Below, piece after piece: positions 19,375-28,022 of a stretch of DNA of 64,000 bases (position 1 is its first letter; the number at the start of each line of letters is the position of its first letter). This DNA is from an uncultured beta proteobacterium. GTDB lineage: Bacteria; Pseudomonadota; Gammaproteobacteria; Burkholderiales; Burkholderiaceae. Under the pieces are notes generated by a model. That model saw nothing but the letters and a program-made list of their open reading frames with translations. It searched no databases and was not told the origin of the DNA. The translations under genes were made by a program, and so were the position numbers. Location of the stretch: the NCBI GenBank assembly GCA_903935355.1, contig CAIZRK010000020.1:1-64000 (forward strand). Direction: 5' to 3'.

Positions 19375-20574
19375 CTATCGCCCGGTCAGCGATGTAGCAA
19401 TTGATCGTTTAAATGGCGTCACTCTTTCGCTGATATGGAGAAGTGCTTTTCTCAATAACTTGGCTGGTGGCGATTCTTTTGTATAGATATCTGTGATCAG
19501 TCTTGTCATCAAGAAAAGGGGTTTTGTTTTTAGTCGATGGGATCTTTGGTAGCGTAAAAGTAATGCTTGGTCGCCTATATCTCGAGCTGCCTTATGGGCA
19601 GTCACAATCTCTTCCGATAATTTTTTCACTCCGAGTAAACCAAAATTAAATCCATGGGCAGTTACTGGGTGCATTCCAACTGCGGCATCTCCTACTGTTG
19701 CAAATCGGGTGCTAACCAATCTTTTTGGGTAGACCGAGACTAGGGGGTAAGAATGAATACTGCTAATCAGATTCATTTCTCCCAATCGACTCCCAAAACG
19801 TTCTTTTGCATTTTTGGAGAATGCTTCTGGGCTGAGCTTCATTAACTCTTCTGCCTCATCACTAGGGACAGTAATCACTACAGAACTACGATAATGATTA
19901 CTGATGAGATCAGGATTCATGGGAAGTAGGGCAAGTGTTTGCCCATAATCAAACCACTCCCACGCAATATGATCATGAGACACATCATGGGTCATGCAGC
20001 AGACGAGCATATTTCGTCCGAAGTCATGCATATCAGCCGCAATGCCCATCATTCGCCGAGTGGTAGAAAATCGATTATCTGCTGCAACTACCAACTTGGC
20101 ATTGATTTCAAGTCCATCATCTAAAGTGAGCTTTGCATTTGTTTCATCAGTTTTTACTTTTACTACCTTATGTCCGCAAATTAGGGTGATATCACCATTG
20201 GGGGTGAGTACTTTTTGTACTGCATCATAGGCCGCTTGCCTGATGAGATGATTTGAAATTAACCATCCTAATTCTTGATAGTGACTCAGTTGATGGGGAA
20301 TGAGCATTTCAAATTGAGATCGTCCATCAAGAATCTTAGCATCACGTAAGGGTGATATTGCATGAGGCTCTATTAGGTCCCATAGACCAAGTGTCTTCAT
20401 CGTTTTTGCTGATTGTTGAGTTAGAGCAATCTCTCTACCATCAAATAAAGGTTTAGAGATAGCGCCTTCATCTTGTTGCTCAATAAGGGCGATCTTTAGG
20501 TTTTGGCCACTCAGTGACTTAGCAAGACAAAGTCCTGAAGGGCCTGCTCCAACAATGGCGATATCTACATTCAT
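19375..20574 (-). CDS. FAD-dependent ubiquinone hydroxylase of the UbiH/UbiF/UbiM family
   Basis: A 399-residue flavin monooxygenase. The N-terminal FAD site is DIAIVGAGPSGLCLAKSL, with the second FAD motif VGDAAVGMHPVTAHGFNFGL near residue 300. These place it in the UbiH/UbiF/Coq6 group that hydroxylates the ubiquinone ring with O2. The GMHPVTAHGFN variant and the short N-terminus resemble the UbiM branch as I remember it; UbiH or UbiF cannot be excluded. It is transcribed divergently from the ComEA-like gene. An FNR-like site lies 89 bases upstream of the start codon. Confidence 0.8.
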   Translation of the reverse strand: MNVDIAIVGAGPSGLCLAKSLSGQNLKIALIEQQDEGAISKPLFDGREIALTQQSAKTMKTLGLWDLIEPHAISPLRDAKILDGRSQFEMLIPHQLSHYQELGWLISNHLIRQAAYDAVQKVLTPNGDITLICGHKVVKVKTDETNAKLTLDDGLEINAKLVVAADNRFSTTRRMMGIAADMHDFGRNMLVCCMTHDVSHDHIAWEWFDYGQTLALLPMNPDLISNHYRSSVVITVPSDEAEELMKLSPEAFSKNAKERFGSRLGEMNLISSIHSYPLVSVYPKRLVSTRFATVGDAAVGMHPVTAHGFNFGLLGVKKLSEEIVTAHKAARDIGDQALLLRYQRSHRLKTKPLFLMTRLITDIYTKESPPAKLLRKALLHISERVTPFKRSIATSLTGR

Positions 20575-20662
20575 GCTATTTCCATATTTAAAAAAATCTA
20601 GATTGAGTATAGATATTTAAATGGCCTTCAAGAGACCTAGAAAAAATTGTTAACCCTATTGC

Positions 20663-20676
20663 TTGACTTGGATCAA
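20663..20676. promoter_or_regulatory. FNR/ANR-like operator TTGAC-TTGG-ATCAA
   Basis: TTGACTTGGATCAA fits the consensus TTGAY-N4-ATCAA for FNR-type oxygen regulators. It lies between the divergent monooxygenase gene (start 20574) and the ComEA-like gene (start 20847). A possible -10 box TATACT for the monooxygenase (20606-20611, minus strand) would put the site centre near -71. The match is seen; the regulation is inferred, and no FNR gene is in the window. Confidence 0.4.
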
Positions 20677-20846
20677 AAGCTATATGAGCCGTGAGACAGT
20701 GTCTACTAGCTTGTAGGTATTTTCTTATTTTGATGAAGGGTCTCCAATTGTGGAAAGATCTAGTCAACCCCTCTTATTCTCATTCGTTATAGATGCTCCG
20801 CAGGTATCTTGTGCCCGTGGATTTTTTATTAACTAATGGAGAAAAA

Positions 20847-21281
20847 ATGATTTATCAAATGCAATCTGGTGGTTTGCTTAAACTGACTAAGGTCTTTATT
20901 TTGACAGTTTTATTAGCCGTGGCTAGTTTAGGGGCTGATTTAGCACACGCCACGCCAATTAACATCAATACAGCTACACAAGGTGAATTGGAGGGCATTA
21001 AAGGAATTGGCCCCTCTAAGGCTAAAACGATTATTGCTGAACGTTTAGATGGGGGTCATTTTCAAGATGCCAATGATTTACAAAAACGGGTCCGTGGGAT
21101 TGGTATGAAAACTATCGCAAAGATGGTTGATAACGGCCTAACAATCGAAGCACCTAGTTCTTTTCGTGACTCTAATAGCCGTTCGCATAAAGAGGGTTCT
21201 AGCACTCGCAGACGTGATTCACGCGGCCAAAATAGCTCTAGGCATCATCTTGATCGTGCGGAGTCAATTCGTAAAAATTAA
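20847..21281 (+). CDS. ComEA-like helix-hairpin-helix protein, secreted
   Basis: A 144-residue protein, counting from the ATG at 20847, which has a GGAG ribosome site; an ATG 54 bases upstream has none. A signal sequence (VFILTVLLAVASLGADLAHA) is followed by INTATQGELEGIKGIGPSKAKTI, a ComEA-type helix-hairpin-helix pair that binds DNA, over roughly residues 38-100. The tail is rich in Ser, Arg and His. ComEA proteins bind incoming DNA in the periplasm during natural transformation, but many short ones of this kind have no proven role. No other competence gene is in the window. Confidence 0.8.
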   Translation: MIYQMQSGGLLKLTKVFILTVLLAVASLGADLAHATPININTATQGELEGIKGIGPSKAKTIIAERLDGGHFQDANDLQKRVRGIGMKTIAKMVDNGLTIEAPSSFRDSNSRSHKEGSSTRRRDSRGQNSSRHHLDRAESIRKN

Positions 21282-21322
21282 ACCCTTTTATGTATAAGTC
21301 TGCTTATGGCTAAAATGACCAT

Positions 21323-22234
21323 ATGAGCACACCTTCTTACCTTACCATTTCACAAACTGTTGGCAATACGCCTTTGGTTCGATTGCAACGTATTCCTGGA
21401 CTTGAGAACAGCAGTAAAAATAATGTGATCTTAGGTAAATTGGAGGGTAATAATCCAGCCGGGTCGGTGAAGGACCGACCTGCGCTGTCGATGATCATGC
21501 GCGCCCAAGAGCGTGGTGAAATTAAACCAGGTGATACGCTGATTGAGGCAACTAGCGGAAATACTGGTATTGCCTTAGCAATGACCGCAGCAATGCTGGG
21601 TTACAAAATGATCTTGGTCATGCCAGAGAATCAAAGTATTGAACGCAGGCAAAGTATGGCTGCTTATGGGGCAGACCTGATTTTGACCGCTGCATCTGGG
21701 GGCATGGAGTTTGCTAGAGACTATGCTTTGCAACTACAAAAAGAAGGGCGCGGCAGATTGCTAGATCAATTTGCCAACCAAGATAATCCACGGGTACATA
21801 TTGAAACTACAGGCCCTGAAATCTGGCGAGATACTGATGGACAAGTGACGCATTTTATTTCTGCAATGGGAACTACCGGGACGATTACTGGAGTATCAAC
21901 TTATCTCAAGTCAATGAATCCACAGATTCAGATTATTGGGGCGCAACCAGAAGATGGTTCACAGATCCCTGGAATACGTAAATGGGCTCCCGAGTATTTA
22001 CCTAAGATATATCAAGGCGATAAGGTGGATCGGATTGAGTATGTTTCGCAGGCAGATGCAGAGGAAATGGCGCGCCGCTTGGCTGCTGAGGAGGGGATCT
22101 TCTGTGGTATCTCAGCAGGCGGGGCGCTGGTAGTTGCTCTACGCATAGCCCGTGACGTAGAAAATGCGACGATTGTTTTTATCGTTTGTGATCGGGGTGA
22201 TCGTTACCTGTCTACTGGAGTGTTTCCTGCTTAA
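21323..22234 (+). CDS. cysM: Cysteine synthase B
   Basis: A 303-residue PLP enzyme making cysteine from O-acetylserine and sulfide or thiosulfate. The PLP lysine is K50 in NPAGSVKDRPA. The phosphate-binding loop is EATSGNTGIALAM and a late motif is FCGISAGGALVVA. The short length and the N-terminus (ISQTVGNTPLVRLQR) fit CysM better than CysK. The end overlaps the convergent mltB gene by 4 bases. Confidence 0.93.
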   Translation: MSTPSYLTISQTVGNTPLVRLQRIPGLENSSKNNVILGKLEGNNPAGSVKDRPALSMIMRAQERGEIKPGDTLIEATSGNTGIALAMTAAMLGYKMILVMPENQSIERRQSMAAYGADLILTAASGGMEFARDYALQLQKEGRGRLLDQFANQDNPRVHIETTGPEIWRDTDGQVTHFISAMGTTGTITGVSTYLKSMNPQIQIIGAQPEDGSQIPGIRKWAPEYLPKIYQGDKVDRIEYVSQADAEEMARRLAAEEGIFCGISAGGALVVALRIARDVENATIVFIVCDRGDRYLSTGVFPA

Positions 22235-23505
22235 GGGAGATTGAGCTTTTTCTTGGTAGAAGCCTTCTTGGACTTTGATTTAACTGCTTCACTCGGTACG
22301 ATTTCTTTTACGCTGGTTTTGACTGCTGTTAATCGTGGCGCAGCACTTTGATTTTTATAACCAAGCGCTTCTGCAAATTCAGCAACACTTTGCGCATAAA
22401 AATAACTTCGGTTGTATTGCACAATTGCCAAGAAGTTATTTAACCCTACTACATAGTGCACTTGGTCTACGCCGTCTTTATCTGGGTATGGTAAGTCCAC
22501 AATAAAAGCCTTACTTTGGGGATCAACCCCACCTGTTTGTAGATTGCCTTGTTCAGGTTTCAAAATGCCCTGATTGATCAATTCCCCCACTGTGTATTTC
22601 AATTGAGGCTCCCCATCCGCTAGCGCTTTTGCCGCAGGAATTGCATTTGCTTTAATTGGGAAGTAGATGGGCATCCCTACTAGCCATCCATGCTTTTTCA
22701 TAAAGTTGCCAACGCTAGCAATAGCATCCTTTTGGCTTAATTTGAGATCAACTTTGCCATCCCCATCCCCATCTATAGCAAAACTACGGATACTGCTAGG
22801 CATGAACTGAGGCAGTCCAATGGCACCTGCATAGGAGCTATTTTGGTTAAGGCAGCTATTGAGGCGTGAGGTATTAAGTCCTTGAATACTATTTTTGGCG
22901 GGAAGGGTGCCGCCTGCCTCAGACCAACAAAGGAGAATGAGCTCTTGCAGTTGGTCTTTAAATAATTGCTCACGAGCACTCTTGTTGGGGGTATCTGGAT
23001 AGTTAAAGGCTAGGGTTGATAGCACATCTTTGACTCTAAAGCTCCCTGTTTGACGCCCATAGATGGTTTCAATACCAATAATGGCCACAATAATTTCAGC
23101 TGGTACCCCGGATTCTTGCTCAACTTGGCTTAAATAAGCCTGATTCTCGTGCCAAAAGGCCTTTCCGGCTTTGAGGCGAATGGGCTCGATAAAACGTTTG
23201 CGATAGGCCACCCAATTCTTTTTAAAAGTCCCTGATGGGGGTAATACTAATTTGCGAATGGATGGAATAGTTTTAGCATCTAGGAAGCTAGCTTCTAGTA
23301 TGGGAAGAGGTATTTCTTGGGCTTGGGCGACGTGATTGAGCAATTGATTGAGATTTTGACTAAAACGGGCTTCAGAGCCAGCATCCTCAGACTGGTTTAC
23401 GATGGGTTCTAGGGTGGCGGTTTGTGGAGTTGGTGCGCTAGCGCAGGCACCTAAGAGCAAGATGAGGAGCGGTATTAAGGTAAATCGGGAGATGCAAAAA
23501 TTCAT
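22231..23505 (-). CDS. mltB: Membrane-bound lytic murein transglycosylase B
   Basis: A 424-residue lipoprotein that cleaves peptidoglycan between MurNAc and GlcNAc, leaving anhydro ends. The lipobox is LLLGACASAP with lipidated C21. The catalytic glutamate is in VAIIGIETIYGRQTGSF and the SLT fold continues with AIGLPQFMPSSIRSFAID. The C-terminal 30 residues are lysine-rich. It is convergent with cysM (4-base overlap) and divergent from the deacetylase gene. Confidence 0.92.
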   Translation of the reverse strand: MNFCISRFTLIPLLILLLGACASAPTPQTATLEPIVNQSEDAGSEARFSQNLNQLLNHVAQAQEIPLPILEASFLDAKTIPSIRKLVLPPSGTFKKNWVAYRKRFIEPIRLKAGKAFWHENQAYLSQVEQESGVPAEIIVAIIGIETIYGRQTGSFRVKDVLSTLAFNYPDTPNKSAREQLFKDQLQELILLCWSEAGGTLPAKNSIQGLNTSRLNSCLNQNSSYAGAIGLPQFMPSSIRSFAIDGDGDGKVDLKLSQKDAIASVGNFMKKHGWLVGMPIYFPIKANAIPAAKALADGEPQLKYTVGELINQGILKPEQGNLQTGGVDPQSKAFIVDLPYPDKDGVDQVHYVVGLNNFLAIVQYNRSYFYAQSVAEFAEALGYKNQSAAPRLTAVKTSVKEIVPSEAVKSKSKKASTKKKLNLP

Positions 23506-23588
23506 AGGAAATGAAATGGGTTTTTGGGCAGCGAACAGGTTGTATTGGATTATAAAAATAATAGTTTTGCTATTGAGGATTTATAGTA

Positions 23589-24509
23589 ATGACAACAGGA
23601 TACATAACTCATCCAGATTTTTTAAAACATGAGATGGGTAGTCATCATCCAGAGTGCCCAGAGCGCATTCAAGCCATCAATGATCAGTTAATTAGAAGCG
23701 GTGTAGATCGCTTTTTGCACCATTTAGATGCCCCATTGGCAACCGAAGAGCAACTCGAGTTGGTACACAGTTCAGAGCATATTGCTTTTGTAAAAGAGCG
23801 TTCTCCAGCAAGCGGTTACTTTATGCTCGATGGCGATACGATTATGAATCCCCATACTTGGCGTGCATGTTTACGTGCAGCTGGCGCTGCAATCGCTGGC
23901 GTTGACGCGGTAATGAAGGGTGAAGTGGAAAATGTCTTTTGTGCAGTTCGCCCGCCTGGTCATCATGCTGAGCCCACCCGTTCTATGGGATTTTGTGTAT
24001 TTGATAACGTGGCTGTAGCAGCGCGTTATGCCATGAAAGAGTATGGAATTGAGCGTGTGGCTATCATTGATTTTGATGTGCATCATGGGAATGGCACTGA
24101 AGCAGCATTCTTAGATGATGCTCAAGTATTGATGTGTAGTTTTTTCCAGCACCCTTTTTACCCCTATAGCGGCACGGACATAGCCCCCAACATGGTGAAT
24201 ATCCCTTTACCTGCCTCGACTCGTGGTGATGTAGTGCGCTCCACAGTAGAAGAGCAGTGGTTGCCGCGCCTGCGAGAATTTGAGCCACAGCTCATCATTA
24301 TTTCTGCTGGATTTGATGCGCATCGCGAGGATGATTTAGGGCAAATGGGTTTGGTAGAAGACGATTATGTATGGATTACCAAGTGCTTAAAAGAAGTAGC
24401 TGATCAATATGCCCAAGGCCGCATTGTGAGTTGTTTAGAAGGGGGTTATAACCTTTCTGCTTTAGGTCGCAGCGTTGTGGCTCATGTGAAAGCACTTGCT
24501 GACATCTGA
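23589..24509 (+). CDS. Histone-deacetylase-fold (class II HDAC-like) amidohydrolase
   Basis: A 306-residue zinc hydrolase of the arginase/deacetylase fold. Motifs are HPECPERIQAI, the catalytic histidine pair in RPPGHHAEPTRSMGFCVFDN, the metal site IIDFDVHHGNGTE and a C-terminal CLEGGYNLSAL. Bacterial members remove acetyl groups from small molecules such as acetylpolyamines, or from proteins; the substrate here is unknown. It stands directly upstream of an acyl-CoA ligase and acyl-CoA oxidation genes on the same strand, which hints at a link with acyl metabolism but does not prove one. Confidence 0.85.
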   Translation: MTTGYITHPDFLKHEMGSHHPECPERIQAINDQLIRSGVDRFLHHLDAPLATEEQLELVHSSEHIAFVKERSPASGYFMLDGDTIMNPHTWRACLRAAGAAIAGVDAVMKGEVENVFCAVRPPGHHAEPTRSMGFCVFDNVAVAARYAMKEYGIERVAIIDFDVHHGNGTEAAFLDDAQVLMCSFFQHPFYPYSGTDIAPNMVNIPLPASTRGDVVRSTVEEQWLPRLREFEPQLIIISAGFDAHREDDLGQMGLVEDDYVWITKCLKEVADQYAQGRIVSCLEGGYNLSALGRSVVAHVKALADI

Positions 24510-24577
24510 GGCAAAATTGAGTAATGAATTTAGTTGCATTAAGTTAGCACTAAGTAAAACAACATCTAGGGCACCTG

Positions 24578-26230
24578 ATGGCAAATATCTATGAACAAGG
24601 TTTAGGTCGTAATTCTGCGAACTTTACCCCTATTACCCCACTTTTATTTTTAGAGAGATCGGCGCAAGTTTACCCAGACCGATTAGCGATCATCCATGGC
24701 AAATTACGCCAAACTTGGAAACAGACCTATGAGCGCTCTCGTCGACTAGCTAGCGCCTTACAAAAGCAGGGTATTGGCTTGGGTGACACAGTGGCAGTGA
24801 TGTTGCCCAATACGCCTTCGATGGTTGAAGCCCATTTTGGTATTCCGATGGCTGGGGCCGTCCTTAATGCTTTAAATACCCGTTTGGATCCCGAGTCAAT
24901 TGCCTTCATGCTCAATCATGGTGAAGCCAAAGTGGTGATTATCGATCCAGAATTTTCTGGTGCAATGAAAAAAGCCCTTGAGATAGCCAAGAAAGACAGT
25001 GGCAGAGAGTTTTTGGTGATTGATGTAGAGGAAATGGAGTTCGATGTGCCTGGCGAAAGGCTCGGGAAAATGACTTATGAGCAGTTCTTGGCACAAGGCG
25101 ATCCTCAGTTTGCCTGGCAAGTTCCTGCAGATGAATGGCAGGCTATTTGCCTCAATTACACCTCAGGAACTACTGGCAATCCTAAGGGGGTGGTTTACCA
25201 CCATCGTGGCGCTGCGATTAATGCGGTTTCTAATATTTTGGATTGGGATATTAATAGGCACCCAGTGTATTTATGGACTCTTCCGATGTTCCATTGCAAT
25301 GGTTGGTGTTTTCCATGGACAGTTGCAGCGCGCGCAGGTATTAATGTTTGCCTACGCCGTGTTGATGCCCAGCATATTTTTAGTGCTATTAAGGAACATG
25401 GGGTGAGTCATTACTGCGCTGCTCCAATTGTGCATAACTTGTTAGTCAATGCTCCGGCTGAAATGAAAGTGGGAGTACCTGCTGGCGTTAAAGGCTTGAT
25501 TGCGGGTGCTGCACCTCCCGCTTCAATTATTGAAGGGATGGAAAAATTAGGTTTCGATTTAACTCACGTTTATGGGTTAACAGAGGTCTATGGCCCTGCT
25601 GCAGTATGTGTTAAGCAGGCTGAATGGGATGATTTAGATATTGGGGAAAGGGCCCGTTTAAATGCGCGCCAAGGTGTGCGCTATCACCTGCAACAAGCCA
25701 TAGCGGTGTTAAATCCGGAAACAATGGAGCCTGTACCTGCCGATAGTGAAACTATGGGCGAGATTATGTTTAAAGGTAATATTGCGATGAAGGGGTATCT
25801 GAAGAACGAGAAAGCCACTAAAGAAGCTTTTGAAGGTGGCTGGTTTCACTCGGGCGATTTAGCAGTGATGAACCCTGATGGATATGTGAAAATTAAGGAT
25901 CGCAGTAAGGATATTATTATTTCTGGTGGAGAAAATATTTCTTCAATTGAAGTAGAGGATGTCCTCTATCGCCATCCTGCTGTGATTTCTGCAGCAGTAG
26001 TAGCCATGCCAGATCCGAAGTGGGGAGAAACTCCTTGTGCATTTCTTGAGGTCAAGCCAGACGTCTTGGTGACTGTTGCCGAGATCATTGCGCACTGTAA
26101 GCTCCATTTAGCTAGTTTTAAGGTTCCAAGAGCTGTCATCTTTGGTGAGCTTCCTAAAACCTCCACTGGTAAGATTCAGAAGTTTGAATTACGCAAACAA
26201 GCTGGCTCTGCTAGTGCAATTGACGTTTAA
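24578..26230 (+). CDS. Acyl-CoA synthetase (AMP-forming)
   Basis: A 550-residue ANL-superfamily ligase that activates a carboxylic acid to its CoA thioester through an acyl-AMP. The P-loop-like motif is LNYTSGTTGNPKGVVYHH, with AGAAPPAS, the core HVYGLTEVYG, the hinge FHSGDLAVMNPDGYVKIKDR and the C-terminal lysine in KTSTGKIQKFELR. The N-terminus MANIYEQGLGRNSANF matches a branch common in Burkholderiales. Chain-length preference cannot be read from the sequence. It precedes etfBA and an acyl-CoA dehydrogenase, so the product probably enters beta-oxidation or a related path. Confidence 0.88.
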   Translation: MANIYEQGLGRNSANFTPITPLLFLERSAQVYPDRLAIIHGKLRQTWKQTYERSRRLASALQKQGIGLGDTVAVMLPNTPSMVEAHFGIPMAGAVLNALNTRLDPESIAFMLNHGEAKVVIIDPEFSGAMKKALEIAKKDSGREFLVIDVEEMEFDVPGERLGKMTYEQFLAQGDPQFAWQVPADEWQAICLNYTSGTTGNPKGVVYHHRGAAINAVSNILDWDINRHPVYLWTLPMFHCNGWCFPWTVAARAGINVCLRRVDAQHIFSAIKEHGVSHYCAAPIVHNLLVNAPAEMKVGVPAGVKGLIAGAAPPASIIEGMEKLGFDLTHVYGLTEVYGPAAVCVKQAEWDDLDIGERARLNARQGVRYHLQQAIAVLNPETMEPVPADSETMGEIMFKGNIAMKGYLKNEKATKEAFEGGWFHSGDLAVMNPDGYVKIKDRSKDIIISGGENISSIEVEDVLYRHPAVISAAVVAMPDPKWGETPCAFLEVKPDVLVTVAEIIAHCKLHLASFKVPRAVIFGELPKTSTGKIQKFELRKQAGSASAIDV

Positions 26231-26285
26231 GCCCCACTGCCTTAAGCCAGATAAAATAGATTACCCAATAGATTGAGAATTGAGA

Positions 26286-27035
26286 ATGAAGATCTTAGTA
26301 GCTGTAAAACGCGTTGTAGATTACAACGTTAAAGTGCGTGTGAAATCAGATAACTCTGGCATTGATATTGCCAATGTCAAAATGAGTATGAATCCTTTTG
26401 ACGAAATTGCCATAGAAGAAGCAGTGCGCTTAAAAGAAGCGGGTGTAGCGACTGAGGTAATTGTCGTTTCTGCTGGTCCAACTCAATGCCAAGAAACTTT
26501 ACGGACTGCCTTAGCCATTGGCGCTGATCGCGCTATCTTGGTAGAGAGTGAGGCTGAATTACAACCCCTTGCTGTAGCAAAAATTCTGAAAACACTTGCC
26601 GAGAAAGAATCTGCTCAAATCATCTTTCTTGGAAAACAAGCGATTGATGACGATAGCAATCAAACAGGCCAAATGTTAGCCAGCTTAATGGATCTTCCTC
26701 AGGGAACCTTTGCCTCTAAAGTCGTGATTACCGATGGCACGGCTAATGTGACTCGTGAAGTGGATGGGGGTTTAGAGATGATTGCCATTACTCTACCAGC
26801 AGTGATTACAGTCGACTTGCGTTTAAATGAACCACGGTATGTTACTTTGCCTAACATCATGAAGGCTAAGAAAAAGACTTTAGAAATTATTAAGGCAGAA
26901 GACTTGGGCGTGGATATTGCACCTCGTCTGAAAACAATCAAAGTGGAGGAGCCTCCAAAACGTGCTGCAGGTGTGATGGTTCCAGATGTAGCAGCTCTTG
27001 TAGAAAAACTCAAAAATGAAGCGAAGGTAATTTAA
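26286..27035 (+). CDS. etfB: Electron transfer flavoprotein subunit beta
   Basis: A 249-residue subunit of ETF, which takes electrons from acyl-CoA and other dehydrogenases to ETF-quinone oxidoreductase. The N-terminus [20 protein letters not shown] is typical. AMP-site and signature motifs include [17 protein letters not shown] and [19 protein letters not shown] use the ATG at 26286; an in-frame TTG two codons earlier is less likely. etfA starts directly after the stop. Confidence 0.96.
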   Translation: MKILVAVKRVVDYNVKVRVKSDNSGIDIANVKMSMNPFDEIAIEEAVRLKEAGVATEVIVVSAGPTQCQETLRTALAIGADRAILVESEAELQPLAVAKILKTLAEKESAQIIFLGKQAIDDDSNQTGQMLASLMDLPQGTFASKVVITDGTANVTREVDGGLEMIAITLPAVITVDLRLNEPRYVTLPNIMKAKKKTLEIIKAEDLGVDIAPRLKTIKVEEPPKRAAGVMVPDVAALVEKLKNEAKVI

Positions 27036-27971
27036 ATGGCTGCTCTTGTTATTGCAGAACACGACAATCTTTCTTTAAAGCCAGCTACGCTCAATGCAAT
27101 AGCTGCTGGCCTCCAATGCTCTCCAGAAGTCGATGTATTGGTCGCTGGCAGTGGCGCTGATGCTGTTGCGCAGGCAGCCTCTCAAATTATGGGCGTACGT
27201 AAGGTAATCCATGCAGATGCGACTGTCTTAGCCGATCAATTGGCTGAGCCATTGGCCACACAGATTCTTTCTATTGCTAGCGGCTATAGCTATGTCTTGG
27301 CTCCGGCAACCGCCAATGGTAAAAATGTACTCCCTCGGGTAGCTGCCAAACTGGATGTAGCGCAGTTATCCGATGTTACTAAGGTGATTTCAAGTGATAC
27401 GTTTGAGCGTCCCATTTATGCTGGTAACGCCATTGCTACTGTGCAATCTTGTGATCCAATAAAAGTCATCACTGTCCGTACGACGGGTTTTGATCCGGTT
27501 TGCGCTACTGGCGGTTCTGCCCCTATTGAAAAGCAGGTTGCTCCTGATGTCTTGGGCAAATCATCTTTCGTAGGCCGCGAATTAACGAAGTCTGATCGCC
27601 CAGAATTAACTGCGGCCAAGATTATTGTGTCTGGTGGGCGGGGCTTAGGCTCTGGAGAAAAGTACCAAGAGTTGGTTGTTCCTTTAGCAGATACATTAGG
27701 GGCGGCTTTAGGGGCCTCGCGTGCTGCTGTAGATGCGGGCTATGTTCCCAATGATTATCAAGTGGGACAGACAGGTAAGATTGTTGCTCCTGAACTTTAT
27801 ATCGCAGTAGGTATCTCTGGTGCGATTCAACATTTAGCGGGAATGAAAGACTCTAAAGTGATTGTTGCTATCAATAAAGATCCAGAGGCACCAATTTTTG
27901 GCGTCGCAGATTATGGTCTTGTGGCTGATTTAAATATAGCGGTCCCAGAGTTAATTAAGGCATTGGGTTAA
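27036..27971 (+). CDS. etfA: Electron transfer flavoprotein subunit alpha
   Basis: A 311-residue FAD-carrying subunit of ETF. The FAD domain shows IVSGGRGLGSGEKYQ, ASRAAVDAGYVPNDYQVGQT, LYIAVGISGAIQHLAGM and VAINKDPEAPIFGVADYGLV, the standard signature. The start codon directly follows the etfB stop, so the subunits are coupled. The acyl-CoA dehydrogenase gene follows after 51 bases and is the probable electron donor. Confidence 0.97.
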   Translation: MAALVIAEHDNLSLKPATLNAIAAGLQCSPEVDVLVAGSGADAVAQAASQIMGVRKVIHADATVLADQLAEPLATQILSIASGYSYVLAPATANGKNVLPRVAAKLDVAQLSDVTKVISSDTFERPIYAGNAIATVQSCDPIKVITVRTTGFDPVCATGGSAPIEKQVAPDVLGKSSFVGRELTKSDRPELTAAKIIVSGGRGLGSGEKYQELVVPLADTLGAALGASRAAVDAGYVPNDYQVGQTGKIVAPELYIAVGISGAIQHLAGMKDSKVIVAINKDPEAPIFGVADYGLVADLNIAVPELIKALG

Positions 27972-28022
27972 TAGCCCTATTAAAACCATCAGATTGTTGT
28001 ATTTGGCTCAAGAGGAGTAGTC

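Noticed and set aside
20793..20846. Longer start for the ComEA-like protein
   Set aside because: The ATG at 20793 has no ribosome site and would add 18 polar residues before the signal sequence; the ATG at 20847 has GGAG at good spacing.
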